64,000 bases of DNA from Streptomyces viridiviolaceus (GCF_014650995.1 NZ_BMWA01000004.1:124001-188000); one strand, 5' to 3'; positions 16,701 through 27,906 are shown, numbered from the stretch's first letter. The notes: a model not told the origin generated them from the letters alone. Program-made: numbers and translations.

Positions 16701-16988
16701 CCGGATCCCCTCCCCGATCGCACGTACCGGCCCGTACACCGACGTCGCCGCGCCACGACGGTACCGCCACGCGCACCGCGCGTACACGGACGGCGGCCCC
16801 GCCCGCATAACACCGGGGAGGGGGCGAAGCGGGAGGTCCCCGACGGCCCGCCGCCGCGATTACGTTCTCCGTGATCACACCGGACCGCGCCCCCGGAACA
16901 CGACAGCCTGCCCCGCACCCGGGGGCGCGGTCCGTGTCATGCACGTCCCGTCCTTCTTCCCCCCACCGAGGAGACCGAGGAACCCGCC

Positions 16989-17846
16989 ATGACACCCACC
17001 ACCCCCGACGAATCCGGCAACGGCCCCGGCGCGGACACCGACCGCGGCATCAGCCGCAAGACCCTGCTCAGGGCCGCCGTGGCCGCCGGCGCCGCCGTAC
17101 CGCTGCTCGCCACGGGCACGGTGGCGCTCGCCCGGGACGCCGGCTCCCAGGGCCGGTCCCTCACCCCGACGCCGTTCTGCGACGACGGCGACGACCCCAC
17201 GCCCGACCAGATCGAGGGCCCCTATTTCAAGCCGAACTCGCCCCTGCGCACCAACCTGGTCACGCCGGGCACCGCCGGCACCCGGCTGACGGTGAGCGGG
17301 CACGTCTTCGGCCGGAACTGCGTCCCGCTCCCCGGCGTCCTGCTCGACTTCTGGCAGGCCGACAACGCCGGCGCCTACGACCTGGCGGGGTACGCCTTCC
17401 GCGGCCACCAGTTCACCGACACCACCGGCGCCTTCACCCTGCAGACGATCGTGCCCGGCCTGTACCCGGGCCGGACCCGGCACATCCACGTCAAGGCCCA
17501 GGCACCCGGCGAGCCCGTGCTCACCACCCAGCTGTACTTCCCCGGCGAGCCGCGCAACGGCACGGACGCCCTCTTCGACCCGGCGCTGCTGATGAACGTC
17601 CGCGACGCCGGCGGCGGCAAGCAGGCCACGTTCGACTTCGTGCTGGACGTGGACGGCGACCCGGGCACGGGCGGCCCCACCGATCCGCCGACCGACCCGC
17701 CGGGCGGCAGCTGGGCACCCGGCCGCCCGTACGCGGCGGGCGACCGCGTCACCCACGGCGGCGCCGGCTACCGCTGCCTGCAGGCCCACACCTCGATGCC
17801 GGGCTGGGAACCGCCCCACGTCCCCGCCCTCTGGCGGCGCGACTGA
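16989..17846 (+). CDS. Secreted intradiol ring-cleavage dioxygenase with C-terminal carbohydrate-binding module
   Basis: 285 aa. The N-terminus has a Tat-like signal: ISRKTLLRAAVAAGAAVPLL ending near TGTVALA. The central domain is the intradiol dioxygenase fold: IEGPYFKPN, a tyrosine in NAGAYDLAGYAF, and GLYPGRTRHIHVKA, which supplies a tyrosine and two histidines of the non-haem Fe(III) site. After a Gly/Pro/Asp-rich linker (TGGPTDPPTDPPGG) the last 45 residues match a CBM5/12-type chitin/cellulose-binding module (WAPGRPYAAGDRVTHGGAGY, then LQAHTSMPGWEPP). Intradiol enzymes cleave catechols; the export signal and CBM point to aromatic oxidation on polysaccharide or lignocellulose outside the cell. 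Confidence 0.88.
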   Translation: MTPTTPDESGNGPGADTDRGISRKTLLRAAVAAGAAVPLLATGTVALARDAGSQGRSLTPTPFCDDGDDPTPDQIEGPYFKPNSPLRTNLVTPGTAGTRLTVSGHVFGRNCVPLPGVLLDFWQADNAGAYDLAGYAFRGHQFTDTTGAFTLQTIVPGLYPGRTRHIHVKAQAPGEPVLTTQLYFPGEPRNGTDALFDPALLMNVRDAGGGKQATFDFVLDVDGDPGTGGPTDPPTDPPGGSWAPGRPYAAGDRVTHGGAGYRCLQAHTSMPGWEPPHVPALWRRD

Positions 17847-17910
17847 CTCCCGCACCGAGGCGCCGTCCGACCTGAGACGTTCCTCACAGGCCAAGGCGCC
17901 CGACAACGCG

Positions 17911-17943
17911 GAAGCCCCGCAGGTCCGAGACCTGCGGGGCTTC
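17911..17943. terminator. Intrinsic terminator between dioxygenase and tRNA-Leu
   Basis: A perfect 15-bp stem, GAAGCCCCGCAGGTC with its complement, around a CGA loop. It sits between two convergent units (dioxygenase on plus, tRNA-Leu on minus) and can serve both. Confidence 0.8.
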
Positions 17944-17950
17944 CGTCTTG

Positions 17951-18034
17951 TGCGCGAGGGGGGAGTTGAACCCCCACGCCCTTGCGGGCACTGGAACCTG
18001 AATCCAGCGCGTCTGCCTATTCCGCCACCCGCGC
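17951..18034 (-). tRNA. tRNA-Leu(CAG)
   Basis: Read on the minus strand, an 84-base class II tRNA: acceptor GCGCGGG with CTCGCGC, a D-arm GTGGCGGAATAGGCAGAC, anticodon stem GCTGGA/TCCAGT around loop TTCAGGT (anticodon CAG), a long variable arm (GCCCGCAAGGGC), and a T-arm GGGGGTTCAACTCCCCC. The discriminator is A, as expected for leucine; CCA is not encoded. A promoter -10 (TAATGT) lies on the minus strand at 18091-18096. Confidence 0.95.
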
Positions 18035-18436
18035 ATTGGGTGCGTCATCCGGCCCCGTTCCTTTCGGCCCGGCGCCTTCCGACACCCAGAACATTAGCAC
18101 GCTGGACGGGGTGGATTCACATCCCTAATGTCAGGGCCCCCGGCCGCCCGGGCACTTGCCCCGAGGCGCGTCCGTTCACGTATCAACCTCGTACCGGTCC
18201 TGCCCGTCTCCCCGGGAGCCGGTAGGGGTCCACAGTCCGGTGCGGGACACTGGGACTGCGGCCGCCTCTACGATCCTGGGCAGAAGTCACGTCCAGGAGT
18301 GCTCCCCGAGGAGTTCCAACAGGACTCCGCAGGGGAACCAGTCGATCGACCGGCGCGTGGATACGATCAGTAAGCACTACCAGGTAAGCAGCACGCAGGG
18401 CAGTGAACAGGACGGCAGCATCGGAGGAGGTGCCCC
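18035..18436. other. Intergenic region upstream of fhaA
   Basis: No gene is supported here. It holds the leftward tRNA-Leu promoter (TAATGT at 18091-18096) and the rightward promoter of the fhaA operon. A plausible -10, TACGAT in GTGGATACGATCAG around 18358-18371, lies about 70 bases before the fhaA start. GGAGGAGG immediately before 18437 is the fhaA ribosome-binding site. Confidence 0.5.
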
Positions 18437-19303
18437 ATGGGAGTCCTGAAGAAGTTCGAGCAGCGTCTCGAAGGTCTGGTCAACGGCACCTTCGCCAAGG
18501 TGTTCAAGTCCGAGGTGCAGCCCGTGGAGATCGCGGGAGCACTGCAGCGCGAGTGCGACAACAACGCCACCATCTGGAACCGCGACCGCACCGTCGTACC
18601 CAATGACTTCATCGTGGAGCTGAGCGCGCCCGACTTCGAGCGCCTCAGCCCCTACTCCGGCCAGCTCGGCGACGAGCTCGCCGGGATGGTGCGCGACTAC
18701 GCCAAGCAGCAGCGCTACACCTTCATGGGCCCGATCAAGGTCCACCTGGAGAAGGCGGACGACCTCGACACCGGCCTGTACCGGGTCCGCAGCCGTACGC
18801 TCGCCTCCTCCAGCAGCCAGCAGGGCGGCCAGGCTCCGGCCGCGCCCCCGGCCCCCTCCGGGCGGCCCGGCGGTCCCGGCGGTTACGGCTACCCGCCGGC
18901 CTCCCCCGCGGGCGCCCCGCCGATGCCGGCCGCGCCGCCGCCCGGCGCCCGGCCCGGCGGCTACGGCTACCCGCAGCCCGCCGGAGCCCAGCGGCCCCCG
19001 GCCGCGCCCGCGCCCGGCGGACGCACCCGCTACTGGATCGAGATCAACGGCACACGCCACCAGATCTCCCGCGCGACGCTGGTGCTGGGCCGCAGCACCG
19101 ACGCCGACGTGCGGATCGACGACCCCGGCGTCTCCCGCCGGCACTGCGAGATCCGGACCGGAACGCCCTCGACGATCCAGGATCTCGGGTCCACCAACGG
19201 CATCGTGGTGGACGGGCAGCACACCACCCGCGCTACGCTCCGCGACGGCTCGCGGATCGTCGTGGGCAGCACCACCGTTATCTATAGGCAAGCCGAAGGG
19301 TGA
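18437..19303 (+). CDS. fhaA: FhaA: DUF3662 and FHA domain protein
   Basis: 288 aa. N-terminal DUF3662 domain (MGVLKKFEQRLEGLVNGTFA, then EVQPVEIAGALQRECDNNAT), a Gly/Pro/Tyr-rich linker of about 70 residues, and a C-terminal forkhead-associated domain (LVLGRSTDADVRIDD, VSRRHCEIR, DLGSTNGIVVDG). FHA domains bind phosphothreonine. In mycobacteria FhaA binds phosphorylated MviN and helps control peptidoglycan synthesis. First gene of the fhaA-fhaB-pstP-rodA-pbpA-pknB block. It has a strong GGAGGAGG site before its ATG. Confidence 0.94.
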   Translation: MGVLKKFEQRLEGLVNGTFAKVFKSEVQPVEIAGALQRECDNNATIWNRDRTVVPNDFIVELSAPDFERLSPYSGQLGDELAGMVRDYAKQQRYTFMGPIKVHLEKADDLDTGLYRVRSRTLASSSSQQGGQAPAAPPAPSGRPGGPGGYGYPPASPAGAPPMPAAPPPGARPGGYGYPQPAGAQRPPAAPAPGGRTRYWIEINGTRHQISRATLVLGRSTDADVRIDDPGVSRRHCEIRTGTPSTIQDLGSTNGIVVDGQHTTRATLRDGSRIVVGSTTVIYRQAEG

Positions 19304-19313
19304 TCCGGGGGCA

Positions 19314-19826
19314 ATGTCAGAGCTGACCCTCACGGTCATGCGGCTGGGTTTCCTGGCCGTACTGTGGCTGTTCGTGATCGTGGCCGTGCAGGTCATCCGC
19401 AGCGACCTGTTCGGTACGCGCGTCACCCAGCGCGGGTCGCGCCGGGACGCCGGCCGTGCACAGCAGCAGGCCACGCGCCAGGCGCCCCCGCAGCAGCGCC
19501 AGCAGCAGAGCGGCGGCCGGGGCCGTCGCAACGCCCCCACCAAGCTGGTCGTGACGGAGGGCACGCTCACCGGCACCACCGTCGCCCTCCAGGGCCAGAC
19601 CATCACCCTGGGCCGGGCGCACGACAGCACCATCGTGCTGGACGACGACTACGCCTCCAGCCGCCATGCCAGGATCTACCCGGACCGCGACGGACAGTGG
19701 ATCGTCGAGGACCTGGGCTCCACCAACGGCACGTACCTGGACCGGTCCCGGTTGACGTCCCCCACACCGATTTCGCTGGGTGCGCCGATCCGCATCGGCA
19801 AGACCGTCATCGAGCTGCGGAAGTAG
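19314..19826 (+). CDS. fhaB: FhaB/FipA: membrane-anchored FHA domain protein
   Basis: 170 aa. One N-terminal membrane helix (LGFLAVLWLFVIVAVQVI), a basic Gln/Arg-rich stretch, and an FHA domain from about residue 80 (ITLGRAHDSTIVLDDDYASS, RHARIYPD, VEDLGSTNGTYLDR). The mycobacterial orthologue FipA/FhaB links FtsZ and FtsQ at the divisome in a PknA-dependent way. Ten bases separate it from fhaA. The FHA domain probably reads phosphothreonines made by PknB at the end of this operon. Confidence 0.93.
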   Translation: MSELTLTVMRLGFLAVLWLFVIVAVQVIRSDLFGTRVTQRGSRRDAGRAQQQATRQAPPQQRQQQSGGRGRRNAPTKLVVTEGTLTGTTVALQGQTITLGRAHDSTIVLDDDYASSRHARIYPDRDGQWIVEDLGSTNGTYLDRSRLTSPTPISLGAPIRIGKTVIELRK

Positions 19827-19958
19827 TACGACAATGAGCGAGCGGAGCGAGCACGCAGCGGCGGCCGGCACCCCGGGCCCCGGCGCGCTCCCGACCGGAG
19901 GGTGGGCAGTGTGGCTCGACACGACCGGCTGTACCCGGAGCCGACGGGCGAGGTGCGC

Positions 19959-21497
19959 ATGAGTCTGTCACTGCGCTTCGCCGCCGGATCGCACAAAGGC
20001 ATGATCCGGGAGGGCAACGAGGACTCCGGTTACGCCGGTCCCCGCCTGCTCGCCATCGCCGACGGCATGGGCGGCCAGGCCGCCGGAGAGGTCGCCTCCT
20101 CCGAGGTGATCTCCACCATCGTCGCCCTCGACGACGACGTACCCGGCTCCGACATCCTCACCTCCCTCGGCACCGCCGTACAGCGCGCCAACGACCAGCT
20201 GCGGCAGATGGTCGAGGAGGACCCCGCCCTGGAGGGCATGGGCACCACCCTGACCGCCCTGCTGTGGACCGGTCAGCGGCTCGGCCTCGTCCACGTCGGG
20301 GACTCCCGCGCCTACCTCCTGCGCGACGGCGTCCTGACCCAGATCACCCAGGACCACACCTGGGTGCAGCGCCTCGTCGACGAGGGCCGCATCACCGAGG
20401 AAGAGGCGAACACCCACCCCCAGCGGTCCCTGCTGATGCGCGCGCTCGGCAGCGGCGACCACGTCGAACCCGACCTGTCCATCCGCGAGGTCCGGGCCGG
20501 CGACCGCTACCTCATCTGCTCCGACGGGCTCTCCGGCGTCGTCTCCCACCAGACGCTGGAGGACACCCTCGCCAGCTACCAGGGCCCCCAGGAGACCGTG
20601 CAGGAGCTGATCCAGCTCGCCCTGCGCGGCGGCGGCCCCGACAACATCACCGTCATCGTCGCCGACGTCCTCGACCTGGACACCGGCGACACCCTCGCCG
20701 GTCAGCTCTCCGACACCCCGGTCGTGGTCGGCGCCGTCGCCGAGAACCAGCACCAGATCGGCGACAACGGCATCATGCAGACCCCCGCCGGCCGCGCCTC
20801 CGGCCTCGGCCGCCAGGGCGGCGGACAGGGCGGCGGCGGCGAGTTCGGCCCGCCCGGCAGCGGCGACACCACCGGCTACGTCCCGGCGGCCGGCTTCGGC
20901 GACTACGGCGACGACGACTTCGTCAAACCCCGCAAGAACCGCAAGTGGCTCAAGCGGTCCTTCTACACGGTGCTCGCCCTCGCCGTCGTCGGCGGCGGCC
21001 TGTATGGCGGCTGGCGCTGGACACAGACCCAGTACTACGTCGGCACCAACGACGACCACGTCGCCCTCTACCGCGGGATCAGCCAGGACCTCGCCTGGGT
21101 GTCGCTGTCGAAGGTCCAGAAGGACCACCCCGAGATCGAACTGAAGTACCTGCCGCCCTACCAGCAGAAACTGGTCGAGGCGACCATCGCCGAGGGCGAC
21201 CTGAACAACGCCCGGGCGAAGATCGAAGAGCTGTCGGTACAGGCCTCGGCCTGCAAGAAGCAGGCCGAACGGCGTGCCGCGGACAGCGAGAACGCGAAGA
21301 CGGGCGAGGGCGAGGCCGGAGGCACCACGGGAACCACACCCGCCTCCTTCACGTCCAAGGCCTCGCCGACCCCGACCCCGTCGCAGTCCACGACGGCACC
21401 GGAATCGTCCCCGTCCACGACCGCACCCACTCCCAGCCCCGGCCCCAGCCTCTCGGAGGAAGAGCAGAAGGTCGTCTCGCTGTGCGGTAAGCAGTAG
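19959..21497 (+). CDS. pstP: PstP: PP2C-type serine/threonine protein phosphatase
   Basis: 512 aa. PPM/PP2C catalytic domain at residues 1-240, with metal-binding motifs GNEDSG, ADGMGGQAAG, HVGDSRAYLLRDG, SDGLSGV and GGGPDNITVIVADV. A cytoplasmic Gly-rich linker follows, then one membrane helix (FYTVLALAVVGGGLYGGW, about 330-348) and an extracytoplasmic Thr/Pro-rich tail. It removes phosphate from PknB and its substrates. The ATG at 19959 is preferred because GAGG lies six bases upstream and the conserved domain starts at once; an in-frame start at about 19902 would add 19 residues. Confidence 0.93.
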   Translation: MSLSLRFAAGSHKGMIREGNEDSGYAGPRLLAIADGMGGQAAGEVASSEVISTIVALDDDVPGSDILTSLGTAVQRANDQLRQMVEEDPALEGMGTTLTALLWTGQRLGLVHVGDSRAYLLRDGVLTQITQDHTWVQRLVDEGRITEEEANTHPQRSLLMRALGSGDHVEPDLSIREVRAGDRYLICSDGLSGVVSHQTLEDTLASYQGPQETVQELIQLALRGGGPDNITVIVADVLDLDTGDTLAGQLSDTPVVVGAVAENQHQIGDNGIMQTPAGRASGLGRQGGGQGGGGEFGPPGSGDTTGYVPAAGFGDYGDDDFVKPRKNRKWLKRSFYTVLALAVVGGGLYGGWRWTQTQYYVGTNDDHVALYRGISQDLAWVSLSKVQKDHPEIELKYLPPYQQKLVEATIAEGDLNNARAKIEELSVQASACKKQAERRAADSENAKTGEGEAGGTTGTTPASFTSKASPTPTPSQSTTAPESSPSTTAPTPSPGPSLSEEEQKVVSLCGKQ

Positions 21498-21524
21498 GCA
21501 AGCCGTGAGAGGCCCTGTCACACG

Positions 21525-22964
21525 ATGAGCAGTACTACCAACTCGCCGACGCACCACACGTCCACGATCGGCGCCATCGGCGCGCCCAGCCGGCGCAACA
21601 CCGAACTGGCGCTGCTGGTCTTCGCCGTCGTCATCCCGGTGTTCGCCTACGCCAACGTCGGGCTGGCCATCAACGACTCGGTGCCGCCGGGCCTGCTGAG
21701 CTACGGACTCGGCCTCGGCCTGATCGCGGGCGTCGGCCACCTCGTCGTACGGAAGTTCGCCCCCTACGCGGACCCGCTGCTGCTGCCGCTGGCCACGCTG
21801 CTCAACGGCGTCGGCCTGGTCGTCATCTGGCGCCTGGACCAGTCGAAGCGACTGCAGGCGAGCAGCACGTTCGTCGAGGCGGCGCCCCGCCAGCTGCTGT
21901 ACTCCGCGCTCGGCGTCGGCCTGTTCGTAGCCGTACTGATCTTCCTCAAGGACCACCGCGTCCTGCAGCGCTACACCTACATCTCCATGGCCGGCGCGCT
22001 GATCCTGCTGATCCTGCCGCTGGTCCCGGGCCTCGGCCAGAACGTCTTCGGCGCCAGGATCTGGATCAAGATCCCCGGCCTCGGCACCATCCAGCCCGGC
22101 GAGTTCGCCAAGATCGTCCTAGCGGTCTTCTTCGCGGGCTACCTCATGGTCAAACGCGACGCCCTGGCCCTCGCCAGCCGCCGCTTCATGGGGCTCTACC
22201 TGCCCCGCGGACGCGACCTCGGCCCGATCATCGTCGTCTGGGCCATCTCCATCCTGATCCTGGTCTTCGAGACCGACCTCGGCACCTCGCTGCTGTTCTT
22301 CGGCATGTTCGTGATCATGCTGTACGTCGCCACCGAGCGGACCAGCTGGATCGTGTTCGGCCTGCTGATGTCCGGAGCCGGCGCCGTCGGCGTCGCCTCC
22401 TTCGAGCCCCACGTGCAGCAGCGCGTCCAGGCCTGGCTCGACCCGATGCGCGAGTACACGCTCAGCCGCCAGGGCGTCGTCGGCCACACCGAACAGTCCA
22501 TGCAGGCCCTCTGGGCCTTCGGCTCCGGCGGCACCCTCGGTACCGGACTCGGCCAGGGCAACTCCGACCTCATCGGCTTCGCCGCCAACTCCGACTTCAT
22601 CCTCGCCACCTTCGGCGAGGAACTCGGCCTGGCCGGCGTCATGGCCATCCTGCTGCTGTACGCGCTGATCGTCGAGCGCGGCGTACGCACCGCCCTCGCC
22701 GCCCGCGACCCGTTCGGCAAACTGCTCGCCATCGGCCTGTCCGGCGCCTTCGCGCTCCAGGTGTTCGTCGTCGCGGGCGGCGTCATGGGCCTCATCCCGC
22801 TCACCGGCATGACCATGCCCTTCCTGGCGTACGGCGGTTCCTCCGTCATCGCCAACTGGGCCCTGATCGGGATCCTGCTGCGCATCAGCGACACCGCACG
22901 CAGGCCCGCCCCCGCCCCCGCCGCCAACCCCGACGCCGAGATGACCCAGGTGGTCCGACCGTGA
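21525..22964 (+). CDS. rodA: RodA/FtsW family peptidoglycan polymerase (SEDS protein)
   Basis: 479 aa, about 12 membrane helices. SEDS signatures: PGLGQNVFGARIWIKIPGLG, IQPGEFAKIVLAVFFAGYLM, FETDLGTSLLFFGMFVIMLY, and the C-terminal GLIPLTGMTMPFLAYGGSS. It polymerises lipid II into glycan strands together with its cognate class B penicillin-binding protein. Stop and start of rodA/pbpA overlap by four bases (GTGA), the usual SEDS-bPBP pair. Whether it serves sporulation septation, tip growth or spore wall synthesis cannot be read from sequence. Confidence 0.94.
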   Translation: MSSTTNSPTHHTSTIGAIGAPSRRNTELALLVFAVVIPVFAYANVGLAINDSVPPGLLSYGLGLGLIAGVGHLVVRKFAPYADPLLLPLATLLNGVGLVVIWRLDQSKRLQASSTFVEAAPRQLLYSALGVGLFVAVLIFLKDHRVLQRYTYISMAGALILLILPLVPGLGQNVFGARIWIKIPGLGTIQPGEFAKIVLAVFFAGYLMVKRDALALASRRFMGLYLPRGRDLGPIIVVWAISILILVFETDLGTSLLFFGMFVIMLYVATERTSWIVFGLLMSGAGAVGVASFEPHVQQRVQAWLDPMREYTLSRQGVVGHTEQSMQALWAFGSGGTLGTGLGQGNSDLIGFAANSDFILATFGEELGLAGVMAILLLYALIVERGVRTALAARDPFGKLLAIGLSGAFALQVFVVAGGVMGLIPLTGMTMPFLAYGGSSVIANWALIGILLRISDTARRPAPAPAANPDAEMTQVVRP

Positions 22965-24433
22965 ACAAGCCCCTGCGCCGCATCGCGATCTTCTGCGGCC
23001 TCCTGGTCCTCACCCTGCTCATCCGCGACAACTGGCTCCAGTACGTCAGGGCCGACACCCTCAAGGAAGACGAGCACAACCGCCGCGTCGCCATCGAGCG
23101 GTACGCCACCCCGCGCGGCGACATCATCGTCGACGGCAAGGCCATCACCGGCCACGCCACCACCGAGGGCGACTTCAAGTACAAGCGCACCTACAAGGAC
23201 GGCGCCATGTGGGCGCCGGTGACCGGCTACGTCTCCCAGGCCTACGGCGCCACCCAGCTCGAGGCCATCGACGACGGCATCCTCACCGGCAACGACGACC
23301 GGCTCTTCTTCCGCAACACCCTCGACATGATCACGGGCGAGAAGAAGGAGGGCGGCAACGTCGTCACCACCCTCAACGCCGCCGCGCAGAAGGCCGCCTA
23401 CGACGGCCTGAAGAAGCAGGGCGCCAAGGGTGCCGTCGCCGCCATCGAGCCGTCCACCGGCAAGATCCTCTCGCTGGCGTCCTACCCCTCGTACGACCCC
23501 TCGACGATCGCCGGCGGCTCCTCCGCGGACGAGAAGGCCTGGAACAAGCTCGACAAGAAGAACAACCCCGACGACCCGATGCTGAACCGGGCGCTGCGCG
23601 AGGTCTACCCGCCCGGCTCCACCTTCAAGGTCGTCACCGCGGCAGCGGCACTGGAGCACGGCAAGTACGGCTCGGCGGACGAGAAGACCGACTCGCCCCT
23701 GCCGTGGACCATGCCCGGCACCACGACCCCGCTGAAGAACGAGGGCGACCTCCCCTGCGAGAACGCCACCCTCCGCGAAGCGCTCCGCGTCTCCTGCAAC
23801 ACCGTCTTCGGCAAGATCGGCTCCGACCTCGGCAACGACAAGATGCTGGAGACGGCCAAGAAGTTCGGCTTCACCGAGGAGCAGTTCGTCCCGGTCCGCA
23901 CCAGCGCCTCCGTCTTCTCCGACGACATGAACGAGTCGCAGACCGCGCTGTCCTCCATCGGCCAGTTCAACACCGCCGCGACCCCGCTGCAGATGGCCAT
24001 GGTCGCCTCCGCCGTCGCCAACAACGGCAGCCTGATGAAGCCGTACATGGTCGACGAACTCCAGGCCCCGAACCTCGACACCATCGAGAAGACGGACCCC
24101 CAGGAGATGAGCAAGCCGCTCTCGCCGAAGAACGCGCAGATCCTGCAGTCGATGATGGAGACCGTCGTCAAGGACGGCACGGGAACCAACGCACAGATCC
24201 CCGGCGTCACAGTCGGCGGCAAGACCGGTACCGCACAGCACGGTGTGGACAACAGCGAGAACCCCTACGCCTGGTTCATCTCCTACGCCAAGGCGGAGGA
24301 CGGCAGCTCGCCGGTCGCCGTGGCCGTGGTGATCGAGGACGAGAACGCCGTCCGTGACGACATCTCCGGCGGCGGCCTCGCGGCACCGATCGCCAAGAGC
24401 GTGATGGAGGCCGTCGTCAACAGCAAGAAGTGA
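22961..24433 (+). CDS. pbpA: PbpA: class B penicillin-binding protein (transpeptidase)
   Basis: 490 aa. One N-terminal membrane anchor (IAIFCGLLVLTLLIR), a dimerisation domain, and a transpeptidase domain with the three penicillin-binding motifs: SxxK as STFK with the nucleophile at about Ser220, SxN as SCN at 278-280, and KTG at 421-423. It cross-links glycan strands in the periplasm. GTG start overlaps the rodA stop. Shorter than PBP2 and lacking PASTA domains, as in mycobacterial PbpA. Confidence 0.94.
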   Translation: MNKPLRRIAIFCGLLVLTLLIRDNWLQYVRADTLKEDEHNRRVAIERYATPRGDIIVDGKAITGHATTEGDFKYKRTYKDGAMWAPVTGYVSQAYGATQLEAIDDGILTGNDDRLFFRNTLDMITGEKKEGGNVVTTLNAAAQKAAYDGLKKQGAKGAVAAIEPSTGKILSLASYPSYDPSTIAGGSSADEKAWNKLDKKNNPDDPMLNRALREVYPPGSTFKVVTAAAALEHGKYGSADEKTDSPLPWTMPGTTTPLKNEGDLPCENATLREALRVSCNTVFGKIGSDLGNDKMLETAKKFGFTEEQFVPVRTSASVFSDDMNESQTALSSIGQFNTAATPLQMAMVASAVANNGSLMKPYMVDELQAPNLDTIEKTDPQEMSKPLSPKNAQILQSMMETVVKDGTGTNAQIPGVTVGGKTGTAQHGVDNSENPYAWFISYAKAEDGSSPVAVAVVIEDENAVRDDISGGGLAAPIAKSVMEAVVNSKK

Positions 24434-24623
24434 CCAAGAGCTGAACAGGACGTGACTCCGCTCACGTCCGCTTCACATCGGTGCACGTTGCGATACCGGT
24501 CCTGTATCGGGTGACGGGCTTGGCCAGGTCACGCAGAGCGAGGCGGGTACGGTAGGCCGGACGGCAGCCTCCGACCGTACAAGCATGCCGGTCGGGACCG
24601 ACGGAGAGGGCTGGTAGGTAACC

Positions 24624-26633
<2,010 letters not shown>

Positions 26634-26650
26634 CGCCGACGCCTCCCACG

Positions 26651-26700
26651 CACGACAAGAGCCCCGGCCCCTCGACGGAGGGACCGGGGCTCTTGTCGTG
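26651..26700. terminator. Intrinsic terminator after pknB
   Basis: CACGACAAGAGCCCCGG pairs perfectly with CCGGGGCTCTTGTCGTG (17 bp) around a 16-base loop. It ends the fhaA-pknB operon and isolates the Mrr-like gene that follows. Confidence 0.85.
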
Positions 26701-26790
26701 TCCGCCGGCACAGAACCGAACGTGTCTTCATATGTCATTACTCGTTGATCGGGTGCCCACCACCCCCACTGGGAGGAGTCCGAGCACCAC

Positions 26791-27813
26791 ATGATCAACG
26801 AAACAGCCCTACTGGAATCACCGGCCCTACGCAACAGCGTCCTCGACCGCACGGACGTACTCGACCGAGTGAAGGCCCTGTCCCTGCTGCCGGACGGCAT
26901 GCACGTGACGACGGCGATGGTGGCGGCGTACTTCGAGGTGGCCGTGAAGTCGCTCGAGTCCGTTGTGGAGGACCATCGGAAAGAACTCGAGGCCAGCGGC
27001 TACCAAGTTCTGACAGGTACGCGACTGGCCCTCTTTAAGAGGGCCAGTGGGATTCAGTCGCGCTCCAGGTCCCTCGCGCTGTACTCCCGCCGCGCCGTCC
27101 TCAACGTCGCCATGCTCCTCCGGGACAGCGAAGTCGCACGTCAGGTGCGTGTCTACCTCCTGGACATGGAGTACCTGGCCCGTACACAGCCTGTGGATAA
27201 CCCGGCCCCCGCCGAAGCCGACACCCTCGACGCCCGCATCGACCAGCGCATCACCCACATCCTCGGCAAGACGGTCGTGCCGATGTTCAACGCCCTGATC
27301 GAAACCTCGGGCGAGCACCGGCGCGAGCTCATCGAGCTCCGCGCGGACATCGAGAACGTCGAACGCAAACTGTGCTGGCACCACCGGCGTCTCGCCGCCC
27401 TGGAAGGTGACGCCCCCGCGGACAACGTCAGGTCGACGCTCAAGGCCATGACCTGGCAGGCGTTCGAGCGGCATGTCGCCGACCTACTGCGCCGCGACGG
27501 CTGCACGGACGTCGTCGTACGACAGGCCCGCAGCGACAGGGGCATCGACATCACCGGCCGCACCGCCGACGGACGTACGGTGGCCGTCCAGTGCAAGAAC
27601 CGGTCCGGCCGCTGGACCGTGCCCAGCGCCGACATGCAGAAGTTCGCGGGCGCGGCACGGGTCGTCGACCGCATGGACGTCGCCCTGTTCGTCGCCACCT
27701 GCAACTTCAGCCACGAAGCGGAGGCGATCGCCAAACTCAGCGGAGTCATCACCGTGAACCGGGACGAGCTGGAAGCCTGGAGCGCCGGCGTACGCCTCGA
27801 GGCCCTCCGATAG
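26791..27813 (+). CDS. Mrr-like restriction endonuclease with phage-regulator-like N-terminal domain
   Basis: 340 aa. Residues 20-130 (LLPDGMHVTTAMVAAYFEV, YQVLTGTRLALFKRASGI, RRAVLNVAMLLRDSEVARQV) resemble the DNA-binding/regulatory domains of phage antirepressor-type proteins found mainly in Firmicutes elements. A helical stretch (150-205) links this to a C-terminal PD-(D/E)xK nuclease of the Mrr type: MTWQAFERHVADLLRRDGC, then GIDITGR with Asp253 and VAVQCKN with Gln267 and Lys269, plus Glu226. Mrr enzymes cut modified or foreign DNA. The gene has its own GGAGGAG site, is flanked by two terminators, and splits the conserved pknB-sortase neighbourhood, which suggests acquisition. The precise target is unknown. 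Confidence 0.8.
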   Translation: MINETALLESPALRNSVLDRTDVLDRVKALSLLPDGMHVTTAMVAAYFEVAVKSLESVVEDHRKELEASGYQVLTGTRLALFKRASGIQSRSRSLALYSRRAVLNVAMLLRDSEVARQVRVYLLDMEYLARTQPVDNPAPAEADTLDARIDQRITHILGKTVVPMFNALIETSGEHRRELIELRADIENVERKLCWHHRRLAALEGDAPADNVRSTLKAMTWQAFERHVADLLRRDGCTDVVVRQARSDRGIDITGRTADGRTVAVQCKNRSGRWTVPSADMQKFAGAARVVDRMDVALFVATCNFSHEAEAIAKLSGVITVNRDELEAWSAGVRLEALR

Positions 27814-27826
27814 GTGCCGAGGCAAA

Positions 27827-27865
27827 AGGCCCGAAGTCGCAAGAGGAAGTTGCGGCTTCGGGCCT
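27827..27865. terminator. Intrinsic terminator after the Mrr-like gene
   Basis: AGGCCCGAAGTCGCAA pairs with TTGCGGCTTCGGGCCT over 16 bp with one G-T wobble, loop of seven bases. It lies between the convergent Mrr-like gene and the sortase operon and can stop transcription from both. Confidence 0.8.
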
Positions 27866-27906
27866 CCGTCATGCTAGGCGACTGAGGTCCCCTCAGGGCC
27901 TCAGTG

